Shown piece by piece: positions 12,817-13,252 of a stretch of 13,252 nucleotides of DNA. Made by a program: the position numbers and the translations under genes. Source of the stretch: JAHEFX01 sp964614585 (lineage in GTDB: Bacteria > Actinomycetota > Acidimicrobiia > Spongiisociales > JAENVV01); NCBI GenBank assembly GCA_964614585.1, contig CAZTLW010000060.1, forward strand, positions 1-13,252. The letters are read 5' to 3'. How positions within the stretch are numbered: the stretch's first letter is position 1; every line of letters begins with the position of its first letter. The notes below the pieces were generated by a model that had not been told where the DNA came from, searched no databases, and saw nothing but the letters and a program-made list of their open reading frames with translations.

Positions 12817-13252
12817 ATGGAACTCGGAGTGCAGGTGGTCGGTGACTACGACCACGTATCGGCCATTGCCCGCGTGTGTGAGGAGGCGGGCATCGCCGCC
12901 GTCGCCCTCGCCGACCACTACCTCTACGGGGGCTCCCCCGAGGAGTGGTCCACCCCGGCCTACGACTCGCTCGTCCAGGCCGCCGCACTGGGCCGGGACA
13001 CCGAGTCGGTCGAGATCGTCATGCTCGTCAGCCCGATCACGTTCCGGCACCCGGCCGTCTACGCCAAGTCGATCACCACCATCGACGAGATCAGCGGTGG
13101 CCGCTTCGTGTTCGGCCTCGGCACCGGCTGGCACGACGGCGAGCACGAGGTCTTCGGCTTCGAGTACCCCGACATGGCCACGCGCTTCGAGTGGCTCGAG
13201 GACGCCCTCGGCTACCTCCGCGTGTTCCTCGACGACCCGACCCAGGGCTACG
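12817..13252 (+). CDS. LLM-class (luciferase-fold) flavin/F420-dependent oxidoreductase (partial, runs off the right edge)
   Basis: The first 145 codons of a bacterial-luciferase-fold oxidoreductase. ELGVQVVGDYDHVSAIARVCEEAGIAAVALADHY is the usual first strand and helix, followed by ALGRDTESVEIVMLVSPITFRHPAVYAKSITTIDEISGGRF and the highly typical GLGTGWHDGEHEVFGFEYP with RFEWLEDAL. Many actinobacterial members use the deazaflavin F420, others FMN; F420 is likely here by lineage but cannot be told from this fragment. The ATG at 12817 gives a family-typical N terminus and follows TACCGT by 6 bases. It begins 61 bases after the 3'-end element of the preceding operon, so it is a separate transcription unit. 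The substrate is unknown. Confidence 0.9.
   Translation, partial: MELGVQVVGDYDHVSAIARVCEEAGIAAVALADHYLYGGSPEEWSTPAYDSLVQAAALGRDTESVEIVMLVSPITFRHPAVYAKSITTIDEISGGRFVFGLGTGWHDGEHEVFGFEYPDMATRFEWLEDALGYLRVFLDDPTQGY

Noticed and set aside
1..13252. tRNA, rRNA, insertion sequence, integrase or prophage genes
   Set aside because: No cloverleaf, rRNA-like segment, transposase or recombinase frame could be recognised on either strand.

Overview
The window is very GC-rich, with codon third positions almost always G or C, and looks like chromosomal DNA of a high-GC actinomycete. Supporting signs are a DUF3151 gene (an actinobacterial family), an Eis-like acetyltransferase, a luciferase-fold (LLM, F420-type) oxidoreductase, a HAIR-like heat-shock operator in front of clpB, and several genes whose start codon follows a -10-like hexamer by only 6-7 bases (leaderless style). 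An Acidimicrobiia-type lineage is my guess, not something the sequence proves. A 10-N scaffold gap inside clpB points to a draft or metagenomic assembly.

Layout: everything from 1 to about 6720 is on the minus strand and everything from 6867 onward is on the plus strand, diverging from one regulatory region at 6718-6866. On the minus strand, in transcription order: clpB (disaggregase); a secreted, membrane-anchored M1/MA-like metallopeptidase; then a tight operon DUF3151 - cytochrome P450 - lipoprotein, with ATGA and TGATG stop/start overlaps. The lipoprotein begins with a lipobox followed by three exact 18-residue (54 bp) repeats and runs off the left edge. On the plus strand: a previously hidden 36-codon ORF with a strong ribosome binding site, an ArsR/HTH_20-type regulator and an MFS exporter, all overlapping; an Eis-like GNAT plus DUF1697 pair; metY (O-acetylhomoserine sulfhydrylase family) plus an alpha/beta hydrolase; and the 5' part of an LLM-class oxidoreductase.

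The regulatory region between the two halves is dense. clpB has a good promoter (TTGCCC-N17-TATACT) with a HAIR-like HspR site lying over its -10. The regulator operon has a promoter (TTGAAC-N18-TAGGTT) whose -35 lies in a perfect 12 bp palindrome, and three more half-sites of the same sequence flank it, giving five in all. This fits an autoregulated efflux operon.

The most unusual signal is a family of three elements of roughly 80-115 bp at 1937-2019, 4043-4156 and 12661-12755. Each has two outer copies of a palindromic motif around AACCC(A/T)GGGTT and a central hairpin whose sequence differs completely between elements. Each starts within 15 bases of, or overlapping, the stop codon of the last gene of a transcription unit; in the third, the motif encodes the last residues and stop codon of the hydrolase. 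They may be a terminator or 3'-end RNA element, or a REP/MITE-like mobile palindrome that settles behind genes.
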